Source: Pseudomonadota bacterium (GTDB lineage Bacteria; Pseudomonadota; Gammaproteobacteria; Xanthomonadales; Wenzhouxiangellaceae). From it: 64,000 bases of DNA. Of this stretch, positions 1-10,309 are shown one piece after another. Positions within the stretch are counted from its first letter, which is position 1; the number at the start of each line of letters is the position of its first letter. The stretch covers positions 1,240,001 to 1,304,000 of the forward strand of contig CP053448.1 in assembly GCA_013285445.1 (NCBI GenBank), given 5' to 3'. The position numbers and the translations under genes were made by a program. The notes below the pieces were generated by a model. The model was not told the DNA's origin. It worked only from the letters and a program-made list of their open reading frames with translations, and ran no database searches.

Positions 1-761
1 ATGGAGGCGGCATCCGATCCCGCCAGCGGCGAGGTCAGAGCGAAACAGGGGATGTCCTCACCCCTGGCCAGGCGGGGCAGGTAGTGGTTTTTCTGGGCGT
101 CGGTGCCAAAGTGCATCAGCAACTCGCCGGGGCCGAGCGAGTTGGGCACCATCACCGATACGGCTGCCGAAAGGCTGCGCGTGGCGATCTTGGTCACCAC
201 CGCGCCGTTGCCCTGGGCGGAAAAACCCAGCCCGCCGTATTCCTCCGGAATGATCATGCTCAGGAAGCGTTTCTCGCGAATGTAGCGCCAGGCTTCTTCG
301 GGCAGATCCTTGAGCTCGTGGTTGATCTGCCACTCGTCGAGCATGGCGCACAACTCCTCGACCTCGTTGTCGAGAAACGCCTGTTCGTCGGGAGAGAGCG
401 TCGGCTTGTCGATCCCGAACAACTTCTTCCAGCGCGGCCGGCCGGAAAACAGTTCGGCGTCCCACCAGACCGTGCCGGCGTCCAGCGCTTCGCGCTCGGT
501 GTCTGAGATCGGCGGCAGCACCGACTTGAACCAGCCGAACAGACGATTGGATAGGAGCGCCCGGCGCAGCGGCGTGATCGCGACCACGGTCAGCCCGACC
601 GTCGCTATCGCGTAGAGCGTGATGACCGGCCACGGGGACGCCAGCCAGATGATTCCGGTCAGCGCGGCAATCGCCAGCAGAGCGGCCAGCCAGGACGGGC
701 TGCGATACCAGGCCAGCGCAAGCAGACCGACGATAAGGGCGATGATCAACAACCAGGTCAT
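1..761 (-). CDS. fadE: Acyl-CoA dehydrogenase FadE, N-terminal part (gene runs off the window)
   Basis: Catalyses the first, FAD-dependent dehydrogenation of acyl-CoA in beta-oxidation. The 253 codons visible start at an ATG at 761 and read MTWLLIIALIVGLLALAWYR, a membrane-anchoring N-terminus as in E. coli FadE. Further FadE-like blocks follow: TEREALDAGTVWWDAELFSG, EEYGGLGFSAQGNGAVV, VPNSLGPGELLMHFGTDAQK and CFALTSPLAGSDA. The C-terminal two thirds lies outside the window. The start overlaps by ATGA the last codons of the PsrA-like regulator upstream (758-760), so the two are translationally coupled, and fatty-acid-responsive control is likely. Family assignment is firm; only the length of the full protein is unknown. 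Confidence 0.93.
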   Translation of the reverse strand, partial: MTWLLIIALIVGLLALAWYRSPSWLAALLAIAALTGIIWLASPWPVITLYAIATVGLTVVAITPLRRALLSNRLFGWFKSVLPPISDTEREALDAGTVWWDAELFSGRPRWKKLFGIDKPTLSPDEQAFLDNEVEELCAMLDEWQINHELKDLPEEAWRYIREKRFLSMIIPEEYGGLGFSAQGNGAVVTKIATRSLSAAVSVMVPNSLGPGELLMHFGTDAQKNHYLPRLARGEDIPCFALTSPLAGSDAAS

Positions 762-1397
762 GATGTTGCCTCCAGAGTGCGGCGGGCACTTTCGGAATGT
801 TGGTTTTCGAGACTGCCGCGCAGGCCGGCAGCGGCAAACTGCACCAGCTCGGCGGCGATGATTCGGGTGTCTTTCAGTGCTGATTCGGCCATGGTCAGCG
901 TCAATGCCGCGACAATGAAATCAAGCTGCTGCCTCAGCCGGCTTCGTTCCGCCCCCCGGCAGCGCCTGGCCGACCGCTTCGGCGAAGCGGCGCATAACGT
1001 GGGCGTATTCCTGCCGCATGGCGGCCTGCAGGGCCGTATCGCGGTCGGCGAAGGCGCGCAGCAGCAGCTGCATGAAACGCTGCCCTTCGGCATCGCCGCC
1101 GCGCGTGAACTCAAGGGCCGGTTGCACGAACGCATCGAGCACGGCCTCCAGGTTCGGGCGGCCCCGGTCGTTTTCCAGGGCGTCAAGGCGTTCGAGCCGG
1201 GCCGCGTTGAGGGCATCGAGGCGGCGCCGGAAAAGGGCCAGCATCAGCGCTTGCTTGGAGCCGAAGTGATAGTTGACGGCGGCCAGATTGGCCCCGGCGT
1301 CCTGGGTGATCTGGCGCAGCGTTGTCGGATGAAAACCCTGCTCGGCAAACAGCTGTTCGGCGGCGTCCAGGATTCGGTCACGGGTTGAAACGGACAA
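758..1397 (-). pseudogene. PsrA-like TetR family regulator, frameshifted
   Basis: TetR-type repressor expected to control the adjacent fadE in response to long-chain fatty acids or acyl-CoA. Translation from TTG 1397 gives RILDAAEQLFAEQGF and NLAAVNYHFGSKQALM, the helix-turn-helix signature of Pseudomonas PsrA. As given, that frame stops at 921 after 158 residues. The normal C-terminal ligand domain (RQQLDFIVAALTLTMAES to the TGA at 758-760) continues in another frame. Removing one G from the six-G run (C6 on the plus strand, 952-957) joins the two into one uninterrupted gene of about 212 codons ending in an ATGA overlap with fadE. It is either a real frameshift (inactive or phase-variable allele) or a homopolymer sequencing error. 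The alternative, a functional truncated regulator, is less likely. Confidence 0.82.
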
Positions 1398-1429
1398 TTG
1401 AAACGCCTGATTTAAACAAACGTTTCAAT
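1384..1429. promoter_or_regulatory. Candidate PsrA-type operator upstream of the TetR gene
   Basis: ATTGAAACG (1397-1405) and CGTTTCAAT (1421-1429) form a perfect 9-bp inverted repeat with a 15-bp spacer. A further direct copy, GTTGAAACG, lies at 1384-1392 inside the first codons. Within it, AAAC-N4-GTTT (1413-1424) fits the general form of known PsrA boxes. Position over the start of the regulator suggests autorepression, and control of fadE by read-through. The sequence is seen; the function is inferred. Confidence 0.5.
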
Positions 1430-1572
1430 ACTAATCGCTTACCCGTCCGGACGCAAGCGCAGCACCGAAAAAGCGGTCGGTATCCACGCATTGCCGTGCT
1501 GCGATCGGGTGCTGGCCTGGCCCGGTCTGCGTGCCGGGTGACTAGTGGGCCATGCGGCTAATTAGGTAACAC

Positions 1573-2103
1573 TCAGCCGTCGAGCTGGCACTCGGCCGGG
1601 CGTACGTCGCCAGTCGCGCGGACCCGCCCGGGGTTCGAGACGATCACGGCACGGGCGTTATCCGGGTCGCCTGGCGGGCAGACGCGAATCGTGAGGTTCG
1701 TGCCGTAGGCTGCGCCATCAGGCCGGAAGCGAACCCGCAGACGACCGCCGGAGTGCAACACCAGTTCGTTCGTGGCGGCGACGACGCGCAGCACCCGGTC
1801 GGCCGAGGCGGGTTGGCTGTCCGTGTCGGGGTCGAGGTAGACAATCCAGCCGGCATCCCAGCGGTTGTCGTCGCTACAGTGACGGCCATCGGCGCTGGGG
1901 CAGGCGGTCACCGGGGCATTACGCACAATGGCCTCGTGACGGGCAAACTGCAGATGCGCCACGAGGCTGTTGGCGTGGCTGGTCACACGCTGCCGCTCGA
2001 GGAATTGTCCGAAGGCCGGGATTGCGGCGGTCACGATGACCGCCAGAACGGACAGGCCGATGATCAGTTCGATGAAGGTCAGTCCGCGTTGCGTGTCAGT
2101 CAT
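1573..2103 (-). CDS. GspH/FimT-family type IV pseudopilin
   Basis: Minor pilin-like protein that would be processed by prepilin peptidase and act in a type IV pilus or type II secretion pseudopilus. The chosen ATG (2103) gives MTDTQRG followed by LTFIELIIGLSVLAVIVTAA. This is a type III signal with cleavage after Gly7, Glu at +5 and a hydrophobic helix. The rest (176 aa in total) has the GspH/FimT layout: a region with ARHEAIVRNAPVTACPS, an Asp/Trp-rich GWIVYLDPD segment, and a Cys pair near the end (RVCPPGD and PAECQ). An upstream in-frame start (2151) would add residues before the signal and is less likely. It stands alone, 50 kb from the pil genes in this window, so which machine it serves is unknown. 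Confidence 0.8.
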   Translation of the reverse strand: MTDTQRGLTFIELIIGLSVLAVIVTAAIPAFGQFLERQRVTSHANSLVAHLQFARHEAIVRNAPVTACPSADGRHCSDDNRWDAGWIVYLDPDTDSQPASADRVLRVVAATNELVLHSGGRLRVRFRPDGAAYGTNLTIRVCPPGDPDNARAVIVSNPGRVRATGDVRPAECQLDG

Positions 2104-2246
2104 GATGGCATCCGTCGTTGAAGTGACGGTGGCTATCTTCGGACACCGCATCCCGACAGGGAAATCGGCGCTTGCCGATGCAGATGGTAGGAATTCGCCC
2201 CGACTGGCTGTAATCCCGACGACAGACGGGTCGGGACGCCCGGGTC

Positions 2247-2921
2247 TCAGTCCTCGAGGCGCTGTTCGAGCTCGGCGACTCGTGCCTCCAGGGCGGCAAT
2301 TCGGTCAATCAGAGTCGACGCGTTTTCGGATGACTCTTCGGCCGTGGCCGATGCCGGCCCTCGGGCCGGCTGCGAATGCTCGACCGGCCCGCACAGAAGA
2401 TGCATGTAGCGGTCCTCGCGCTGACCCGCCTGGCGCGGCAGTTGCACCACCACAGGCGGTGTCTTGTGCATCAGACGCTCAAGGGCAAAAGCGACATCTT
2501 CTGCGTCGTCGAAGCGATGCAGGCGCTCGCTGCGCGTGAGCAGTTCACCGATGGTCTGCGGGCCGCGCAGCAGCAGCAGGGCGATCAGCGCCAGCTGGCC
2601 GGCCGTCAGCTCCAGTCCGGCCTCGGCCGTATGCACGTAGCGTTCGGCGCGAGCGGAGTAGCGGTGTCGAACCAGCCCCTTGCGCTCGAGCTCCCGCAGC
2701 GCCTGTCCAACGCGGCCGGGATCGAGCTTCATGACCGGGTCGCGGGCGCTCTTCTGGTTGCAGGCCGTGGTCGTGGCGTTGAGCGTCAGCGGGTAGGCGT
2801 CGGGCGTGGTCGAGGCTTTTTCAATCAGGCTGCCGAGTACGCGAGCCTCGATGGCGCTCAGGCGCATTGCCTCGTTGCGTTCGCCTGGGTCGCCAGGCGT
2901 CTGGTCGTCGGTCTGGTTCAT
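2247..2921 (-). CDS. YceH/UPF0502 family protein (DUF480)
   Basis: 224-residue protein of the YceH (DUF480) family, of unknown biochemical role, predicted to hold two winged-helix units. Diagnostic blocks are LSAIEARVLGSLIEKASTTP, YPLTLNATTTACNQKSARDP, LRELERKGLVRHRYSARAER and EDRYMHLLCGP. A short C-terminal heptad-rich tail (IDRIAALEARVAELEQRLED) looks like a coiled coil. Translation could begin at TTG 2930, which overlaps the stop of the upstream aminotransferase, or at ATG 2921 as chosen. Either way the two genes are coupled on the minus strand. Family identity is clear; function is not. Confidence 0.88.
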   Translation of the reverse strand: MNQTDDQTPGDPGERNEAMRLSAIEARVLGSLIEKASTTPDAYPLTLNATTTACNQKSARDPVMKLDPGRVGQALRELERKGLVRHRYSARAERYVHTAEAGLELTAGQLALIALLLLRGPQTIGELLTRSERLHRFDDAEDVAFALERLMHKTPPVVVQLPRQAGQREDRYMHLLCGPVEHSQPARGPASATAEESSENASTLIDRIAALEARVAELEQRLED

Positions 2922-2926
2922 CGGTT

Positions 2927-4111
2927 TCAATTCTCGAGTACCCGGGCCATCCGTTCAACCGCCTTGTGCAGTGTATCCAGATTACAGGCAAACGATAACC
3001 GCAGGTGACCCGAGGTACCGAATGCGCTGCCCGGCACCGTGGCAATTCCACCCTGTTCCAGCAGGTGTTCGGCCATCTCGATATCGTCGTTGAGGCCCAT
3101 CCGTTCGATCGCTTCACTGAAATCCGCGAACGCGTAGAAGGCGCCCTCGCCGGGCGTACAGCTCACGCCGGGCAATTCGTTGAGCGCCGGTACCAGCCAG
3201 TCGTGCCGTGCCTTGAAGGCGCGACACATCTCGGTCACGCAGCGCTGGTCACCGTTGAGTGCGGCGACCGCGGCGGCCTGGGCAATGGAACAGGGGTTGG
3301 ACGTCGACTGGCTCTGGATCTTTTTCATTTCGCGAATCAGGGCCGCCGGACCGGCGGCATAGCCGATCCGCCAGCCGGTCATCGCGTAGGCCTTGGAGAC
3401 ACCATTGACCACGACCGTGCGCTCCCTGAGCGCCGGAACGACTTGGGCAAGCGTCGCAAATGGCTCGTCGGCCCACCAAATGTGCTCATAGATGTCGTCG
3501 CTGCAGATGAGCAGGCGCGGATACTCAAGCAGTACTTCGCCCAGTTCGGCCAGCTGCTGACGGCTGTAGGCGCGGCCCGAGGGATTTCCGGGCGAGTTGA
3601 GCATCAACAGCCGGGTCGAGTCGTTGATGGCCGATGCCAGCTGACCCGGCGTGATCAGGAAATCACTGCCGCGAGTGGTGCTGAGAGTGACCGGTGCGCC
3701 GCCGGCCAGGCGCACCATGTCGGGATACGACACCCAGTACGGCGACGGTATCAGGACTTCGTCGCCGTCCCCGATCAGTGCCTGCAGCAGATTGTAGATG
3801 CTTTGCTTGGCGCCGCTGGAGACCAGGATCTCCTCGGCGGTGTAGTCCAGGCCGTGGTCGCGGGCCATTTTCGCAATCACCGCCTGCTTGAGCGCCGGTG
3901 TGCCGTCGACGGCCGTGTAGCGCGTCTCGCCGGCTTCGATTGCAGCCGCAGCCGCCTGGCGGATTGGCGCCGGCGTGTCGAAGTCTGGCTCGCCCATGCT
4001 CAGCGAGATGATGTCCTTGCCAGATGCCTTGAGCTCGGCAGCCCTGGCCGCCATGGCGATCGTGGCCGAAGGCTTGACCTGGCTGACCCGTGCGGCGAAT
4101 CGAAATGTCAC
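2927..4111 (-). CDS. Class I PLP aminotransferase, probable aspartate aminotransferase
   Basis: Fold-type I pyridoxal-phosphate enzyme, most like bacterial AspC/AatA of the I-gamma type, transferring the amino group between aspartate and 2-oxoglutarate. 394 residues. Landmarks: SLSMGEPDFDTP near the N-terminus, substrate region YTAVDGTPALKQAV, the NSPGNPSG cofactor-side motif, and the Schiff-base lysine K240 in SKAYAMTGWRIGY. The GTG start at 4111 is preceded by a good Shine-Dalgarno (AGGGAG, six bases away). It is transcribed divergently from uvrB and overlaps yceH downstream. Substrate cannot be fixed from sequence alone; an aromatic or prephenate aminotransferase is possible. Confidence 0.88.
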   Translation of the reverse strand: MTFRFAARVSQVKPSATIAMAARAAELKASGKDIISLSMGEPDFDTPAPIRQAAAAAIEAGETRYTAVDGTPALKQAVIAKMARDHGLDYTAEEILVSSGAKQSIYNLLQALIGDGDEVLIPSPYWVSYPDMVRLAGGAPVTLSTTRGSDFLITPGQLASAINDSTRLLMLNSPGNPSGRAYSRQQLAELGEVLLEYPRLLICSDDIYEHIWWADEPFATLAQVVPALRERTVVVNGVSKAYAMTGWRIGYAAGPAALIREMKKIQSQSTSNPCSIAQAAAVAALNGDQRCVTEMCRAFKARHDWLVPALNELPGVSCTPGEGAFYAFADFSEAIERMGLNDDIEMAEHLLEQGGIATVPGSAFGTSGHLRLSFACNLDTLHKAVERMARVLEN

Positions 4112-4175
4112 TGCGTGCTCCCTACTGAAGTGAAATCGGACCGGCGCCGATCACGGCCCCGGTGGACGTCCCGAT

Positions 4176-4181
4176 TATAAT
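4176..4181 (+). promoter_or_regulatory. Probable -10 box of uvrB
   Basis: A perfect TATAAT lies 34 bases before the uvrB ATG, in the 103-bp divergent gap. No good -35 is visible at the usual distance, and no recognisable LexA box was found in the gap, so SOS control is not supported by this sequence. Confidence 0.45.
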
Positions 4182-4214
4182 CGCTGCTGCAATGTTGACG
4201 AGTGACGCACTCCC

Positions 4215-6233
<2,019 letters not shown>

Positions 6234-6234
6234 G

Positions 6235-6470
6235 GGCGCCGGCAAGGACGAGTACCGCAGCGGCAAGGGCTACGCCGTTCAGGTTGATGCCAACGCATCC
6301 GATGTGAGCGCCGGAGATTTCGATGCGGTCGTCATCCCCGGCGGCATGGCGCCCGACAGGATGCGCCGGCACAGGGCGATGGTCGAGCTGGTTCGCGCGA
6401 TCCACGACGCCGGCAAGCCGGAGGCCTGGATCTGGCACGCCGGTGCCGGTCGCCCGCGCGGCGAGCCGGA
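6235..6470 (+). pseudogene. Remnant of a DJ-1/PfpI family protein
   Basis: The 236 bases between the uvrB stop and the TonB receptor read, in one frame without a start codon, as an internal piece of a PfpI/YhbO-type glutamine-amidotransferase-like protein. Matching pieces are YRSGKGYAVQVDANASDVSA, DFDAVVIPGGMAPDRMRRH and AMVELVRAIHDAGKP. The N-terminal third and the C-terminus are missing. At the nucleophile elbow, where the family has A-I-C-H-A-G, the sequence reads WIWHAG, so the catalytic cysteine is lost. It is best read as a decayed gene whose ends were removed when neighbours were juxtaposed. Confidence 0.72.
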
Positions 6471-8600
6471 TCAGAACCCGCCGCTCAGCGACAGGATCAG
6501 CGAGCGGCCGCGCCGAAAGTCCCGCAGCTCGCGGAAGGCCGGACGGGGATCGATGCGGCTGATATCGAACAGGCGGCGGTCGCGCTCGAACCGGCGATCA
6601 AGCAGGTTTTCAGCCTCCAGTCGCATCTTGATGCGCCGGAACCGGGTCGTCTCGATGAACAGCTCCAGATCGACGCCGTCGCTGCGGATGTCCAGTTCGT
6701 CGACATCGTAGCGAATGGTTTCATCGCGGTATGACGCGCTCAGTCCCCAGGCAGACTGGATGGCCGTGAGCTCCTGGCGAAGCTCCGTGTTCACGCGGAA
6801 TGCCGATTCGCCCGAAAACGGACGATCCACGCCGGTGACCGGGTCCTCGACACGCGAGTCCTGCCAGCGCAGGTCCATGTCCATCCGCGCGTTACGGAAA
6901 CCCAGTGGTTCCATCGGCAGGGTCGTTTCCAGCGCAATGCCCCAGCGTCGTCCGTCGCCGATATTGCCCGGCACTCCCTGATCGGCCGTAACGGGCAGGA
7001 TGTCCTGAAGATCGCTGATCCTGTTGAAGAAAACACGCAGTGTGGCGTTGCCGATCCGGCCAAACCGGCGCTCATGGGCCAGTTCGGCGACCCAGGTGTT
7101 CTGGGGCACAAGATCCGGATTGCCCAGGTCAATTTCCTCATCGCCGAAATCCGTGGCGCTGACGAAGTCGCCGAAATTCAGCTGGGCGACATCGCGCCGC
7201 AGGTTGATGCGGGTCTGATGCGCGTTGCTCGGTGCGTGAATCACGGCCAGTGACGGTTTGAAGAAAAAGAACGAACGCGCCTGACCGCCCGGGCCGGTCT
7301 GGCTGATTTGTGAGAACTCGCTGCCCAGGCCCGGCTCGAGCGTCCACTGGTCAATCTGCCAGGAATCGGTCAGCTGCAGCTCGCTGCGCCATTCCTCGAC
7401 CCGCGCAGTGCCACCGGGTACGAGCACGGGCCGGAAGCCGTCGCCGCTGTCGACATGCAGGGCGAGCTGATTGTCGAGCACGTTCAGGGCTGTTTCCAGA
7501 TTGGCCTCGAGGTAATGCCGGTCCCAGCCGAACCAGTCGAGCTCCAGCCGGGCAATGGATTCCGCCGAGCGGCTGTCGGTGACTGCACGCTGGCGCATGA
7601 CCGGTTCGTCGGGATCCTCGCTGCGCAGTCCGGCAGCGCGATCCCGCCACTGACGATTGATCACCACGATTGCCTTGAAATCCGTCTGGCTGTCGGTCTG
7701 CCACTGCAGGTCGCCGCCCAGCTCCAGCTCGTAGTCGCGCCGGGTCTGGTCGCGATCAACCCGGAACGGTGAGATCGAGGGGTTCGCCCGCACGCCCACA
7801 GAGCGTTCGCGGAAGCCCGAGCCCAGGTATTCGAGTTTGGCATTGAAGCGCGCTACCCGCTCGCCGAATCGGGTCTCGGTGTTGAGGCTGGCGGCGTATT
7901 CATTGCCCTGGCTGGCGTCGGTCATGTCGCGCAGTTCAACCAGGCGTTGATCTGCGGTCAGTCCCTCGGTGGCGGAATTGCCGAAGAAGAAGTGGCGGGC
8001 CTCGATGCCGGCCGCGTAGCGTGTATCGCCGGCAGTGCCGAGAACCGACAGGCTGCCGCCTGGCTCCGGCCCGCCGCTGTCGGTATCCTGCTCGAGTTCG
8101 GTGGTCCAGGTCCAGCTCGGCGGCCCGGAGTCGCGCAACACGACGTTGGCCACCACCGTTTGACCGCCGGCCGAGAGCGAGCCGGTATCGCCCCGGATCA
8201 GCTCGATGCGCTCGACGCGCGCGACCGGGATGCGAGCCAGGATTTCGGACGGGCGATCCTGTTTGCTGCTCGGCCGTTCACCGTTGATGAGCAGGTTGCC
8301 GGCCGACCCGCCAAAACCCCGTCCACCGCCGCCGTTGACCAGCTGAAAACCCGGCAGCTGGTCGATCATGTCTCGTGCGTTGACCGGATTGTAGACGGCA
8401 AAAAAATCCGGGCCGTAAACGACGACCTCCTCGCTCTGGCCGTCCGGCTCAACGCGCAGCCGGGTCGGCGTGGCCGAATCGGCAGACGCCAGGACCATCG
8501 AGTGCAATAGCAGGCCGGACCAGGCGGCGGCGAGCAGGCGCCAATAGCCGGCGCCGGTGGTCATGGTCAACCGATGCATGTCTGTCCGGAACGAGTCCAT
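6471..8600 (-). CDS. TonB-dependent outer membrane receptor
   Basis: 709-residue outer membrane beta-barrel that would import a siderophore, sugar or other ligand using TonB-ExbBD energy. An N-terminal hydrophobic stretch (LLAAAWSGLLLHSMVLASA) serves as signal peptide. It is followed by a plug domain with ARDMIDQLPGFQLVNGGGGR, GFGGSAGNLLINGERPSSK and VERIELIRGD. The barrel ends in the typical outer-membrane C-terminus LSLSGGF with a terminal Phe. The plug's form (LINGERPSSK, R-GFGG) resembles receptors often found in Xanthomonadales and sphingomonads. No ligand can be named. It stands alone, with no ABC or uptake gene beside it. An internal ATG (8580) is an alternative start. Confidence 0.88.
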   Translation of the reverse strand: MDSFRTDMHRLTMTTGAGYWRLLAAAWSGLLLHSMVLASADSATPTRLRVEPDGQSEEVVVYGPDFFAVYNPVNARDMIDQLPGFQLVNGGGGRGFGGSAGNLLINGERPSSKQDRPSEILARIPVARVERIELIRGDTGSLSAGGQTVVANVVLRDSGPPSWTWTTELEQDTDSGGPEPGGSLSVLGTAGDTRYAAGIEARHFFFGNSATEGLTADQRLVELRDMTDASQGNEYAASLNTETRFGERVARFNAKLEYLGSGFRERSVGVRANPSISPFRVDRDQTRRDYELELGGDLQWQTDSQTDFKAIVVINRQWRDRAAGLRSEDPDEPVMRQRAVTDSRSAESIARLELDWFGWDRHYLEANLETALNVLDNQLALHVDSGDGFRPVLVPGGTARVEEWRSELQLTDSWQIDQWTLEPGLGSEFSQISQTGPGGQARSFFFFKPSLAVIHAPSNAHQTRINLRRDVAQLNFGDFVSATDFGDEEIDLGNPDLVPQNTWVAELAHERRFGRIGNATLRVFFNRISDLQDILPVTADQGVPGNIGDGRRWGIALETTLPMEPLGFRNARMDMDLRWQDSRVEDPVTGVDRPFSGESAFRVNTELRQELTAIQSAWGLSASYRDETIRYDVDELDIRSDGVDLELFIETTRFRRIKMRLEAENLLDRRFERDRRLFDISRIDPRPAFRELRDFRRGRSLILSLSGGF

Positions 8601-8717
8601 CGCAAGTAAGTATTAGCCCGGTAGTTTAGCCTGAGTTCCATCTGAACGCAGGCCGGGCCTGGTTGCATGGGTCTCGCCGCCCAGCGGTGAACCGCGCGGC
8701 TGGCATTCCAGGCAGCG

Positions 8718-10160
8718 TCAGTGCGTTACCGATCGAGCCGTATGGCCCGCGAGCGGTTCAGTCGACTGGCGCTGCTGCTGCCATCGCTCAACGCGCCTGG
8801 GAAAGCGCTCCTCGACCCAGCGGCGCAGGGTGTGCGCCTGCTCAGGGTCGCCGAGGTTGTGCTCGAGCAGGCGGGCCGCCTCCAGACAGGCTTCCGGCAG
8901 CTGAGCATACTTGGGGCTGGTCCGGGGCAGCCGGAGCAGCAGCTTGACAGCGATATGATGGTAGCCACGCTGTTCGAGGGCCAGCGCCATGTAGTGACGC
9001 GTCTCCGCGACTCGCGGCAGCCAGTTGCCGAGCGCCTGACGATGCTCAATCCACAGCCCGGCCGCGGCCTCAGCCTGGCCGCTGGTGACCAGCCGGTGCA
9101 GTCGGCGTTCGATGTGATTGCGAAACTCCTTGCGGTTACCGGCCTGAAGCAGCATCCGGTCGAAGCGCTGGTTGAGACCGGGATGGTCGCCGTGCCGGAC
9201 CAGCGCGGCGCTGATGGTCAGCCGAGCCCGGTCCTCGCGCTGTTCGGCGGTCAGGATATCGGCGTCGGCCAGTGCCTGTGCCGGTTCGTAGACCCCCGGG
9301 GCGGGTCGGTCGTGTTGCCTGACCCGGGCCAGCGCCGGCTGGTAGTCGAACTGGCGGCGATACTGGTAGAGCACCAGGCCGATCATGCGCGCTGCCAGCA
9401 TCGAAAGGTAGCCGTATACGAGGCCCAGCAATCCGGTCTCCAGCCAAAGCGGCAGGACCGGCGAGGCCAGCCGCATCAGCCACCAGGGTGCAAGCCCGAA
9501 CAGGACAAACGCAGTCGAGAGCACGATGCAGGGCCGGCGTGCCGCCTGAACGACCTGCTGTACACGGCGATAGTCAAAGCCGGCGCTGACGGTTGGAGTG
9601 ACGAAAACGCTCATGACCATCAGCGGCAGCAGGCCCGCAGCCACGACCGAGACGGCCAGGGTCAGCACGATGCTGCCTGTCATGGCCGCAAGCACCACCG
9701 TCAGCGCGGCTGCCGCGGTCACCACCAGCATGGGGCCGGTACGGGGCAGGTCCTCGGGCGCAATCAGCTGGCCCGGGCGCGGCGGGCGCACGTGCCCCCG
9801 GCTGGAACGATCAATGATCACATAGGCGTAGCGCACAAGGACCAGCCCGGCGAGACCGGCTGCGATCAGGCCGGCCGCGCCCGAGGGAGTCAGCGCCAGC
9901 ATGATCGTCAGTAACGCGAGCGTGGCCGCTGCAGTGTAGTTGGTGGCGTAGGCGAGTGCAGGCAGAGGCTGTCGCCAGAGCGAGGTGCCGAGCCTGGTAT
10001 CGTCCATTGGCTTGCGGCAAAGCGGACAGACCGGATCGGCGGGCAGTTGTTCCGCGAACGGCTTGCAGTCGCCACACAGCGGCAGGTCGCAGCGTGCGCA
10101 GTACCATCGTGCCGGTTGGTCTTCGTGGTAACGACACCGTCCCGTGTTCGGGCTGGTCAT
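8718..10160 (-). CDS. Zinc-ribbon/B-box-like membrane protein of unknown function
   Basis: 480 residues. The first 50 hold a cysteine/histidine cluster: CRYHEDQPARWYCARCDLPL, CGDCKPF and DPVCPLCRKPM. This is arranged like a B-box or double zinc ribbon and is probably cytoplasmic. Three hydrophobic blocks follow, each perhaps two membrane spans: YTAAATLALLTIMLAL..., MLVVTAAAALTVVLAAM... and IVLSTAFVLFGLAPWWL.... The last 200 residues are soluble, charged and helical, with repeat-like segments such as AALVRHGDHPGLNQRFDRML. I do not recognise a characterised family. A putative -10 (TATAGT, 10163-10168) lies close to the ATG. It is divergent from the 10310 gene. Confidence 0.75.
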   Translation of the reverse strand: MTSPNTGRCRYHEDQPARWYCARCDLPLCGDCKPFAEQLPADPVCPLCRKPMDDTRLGTSLWRQPLPALAYATNYTAAATLALLTIMLALTPSGAAGLIAAGLAGLVLVRYAYVIIDRSSRGHVRPPRPGQLIAPEDLPRTGPMLVVTAAAALTVVLAAMTGSIVLTLAVSVVAAGLLPLMVMSVFVTPTVSAGFDYRRVQQVVQAARRPCIVLSTAFVLFGLAPWWLMRLASPVLPLWLETGLLGLVYGYLSMLAARMIGLVLYQYRRQFDYQPALARVRQHDRPAPGVYEPAQALADADILTAEQREDRARLTISAALVRHGDHPGLNQRFDRMLLQAGNRKEFRNHIERRLHRLVTSGQAEAAAGLWIEHRQALGNWLPRVAETRHYMALALEQRGYHHIAVKLLLRLPRTSPKYAQLPEACLEAARLLEHNLGDPEQAHTLRRWVEERFPRRVERWQQQRQSTEPLAGHTARSVTH

Positions 10161-10309
10161 TGACTATAGGCTCCCGTCTTCGTCCCCCCTTGCCTGAAGA
10201 GATTGAACAGGTTCGCATCACTTTATCACAATGTCGGGGGCAGGCGCCGCCGGGCTGCAAGCCGGGTGTGACCGGGTACAATTGGTGCCAGGCGACCTGG
10301 AGAGACCGT

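Noticed and set aside
4112..4214. LexA box controlling uvrB
   Set aside because: No CTG-N10-CAG or similar dyad found in the divergent gap.
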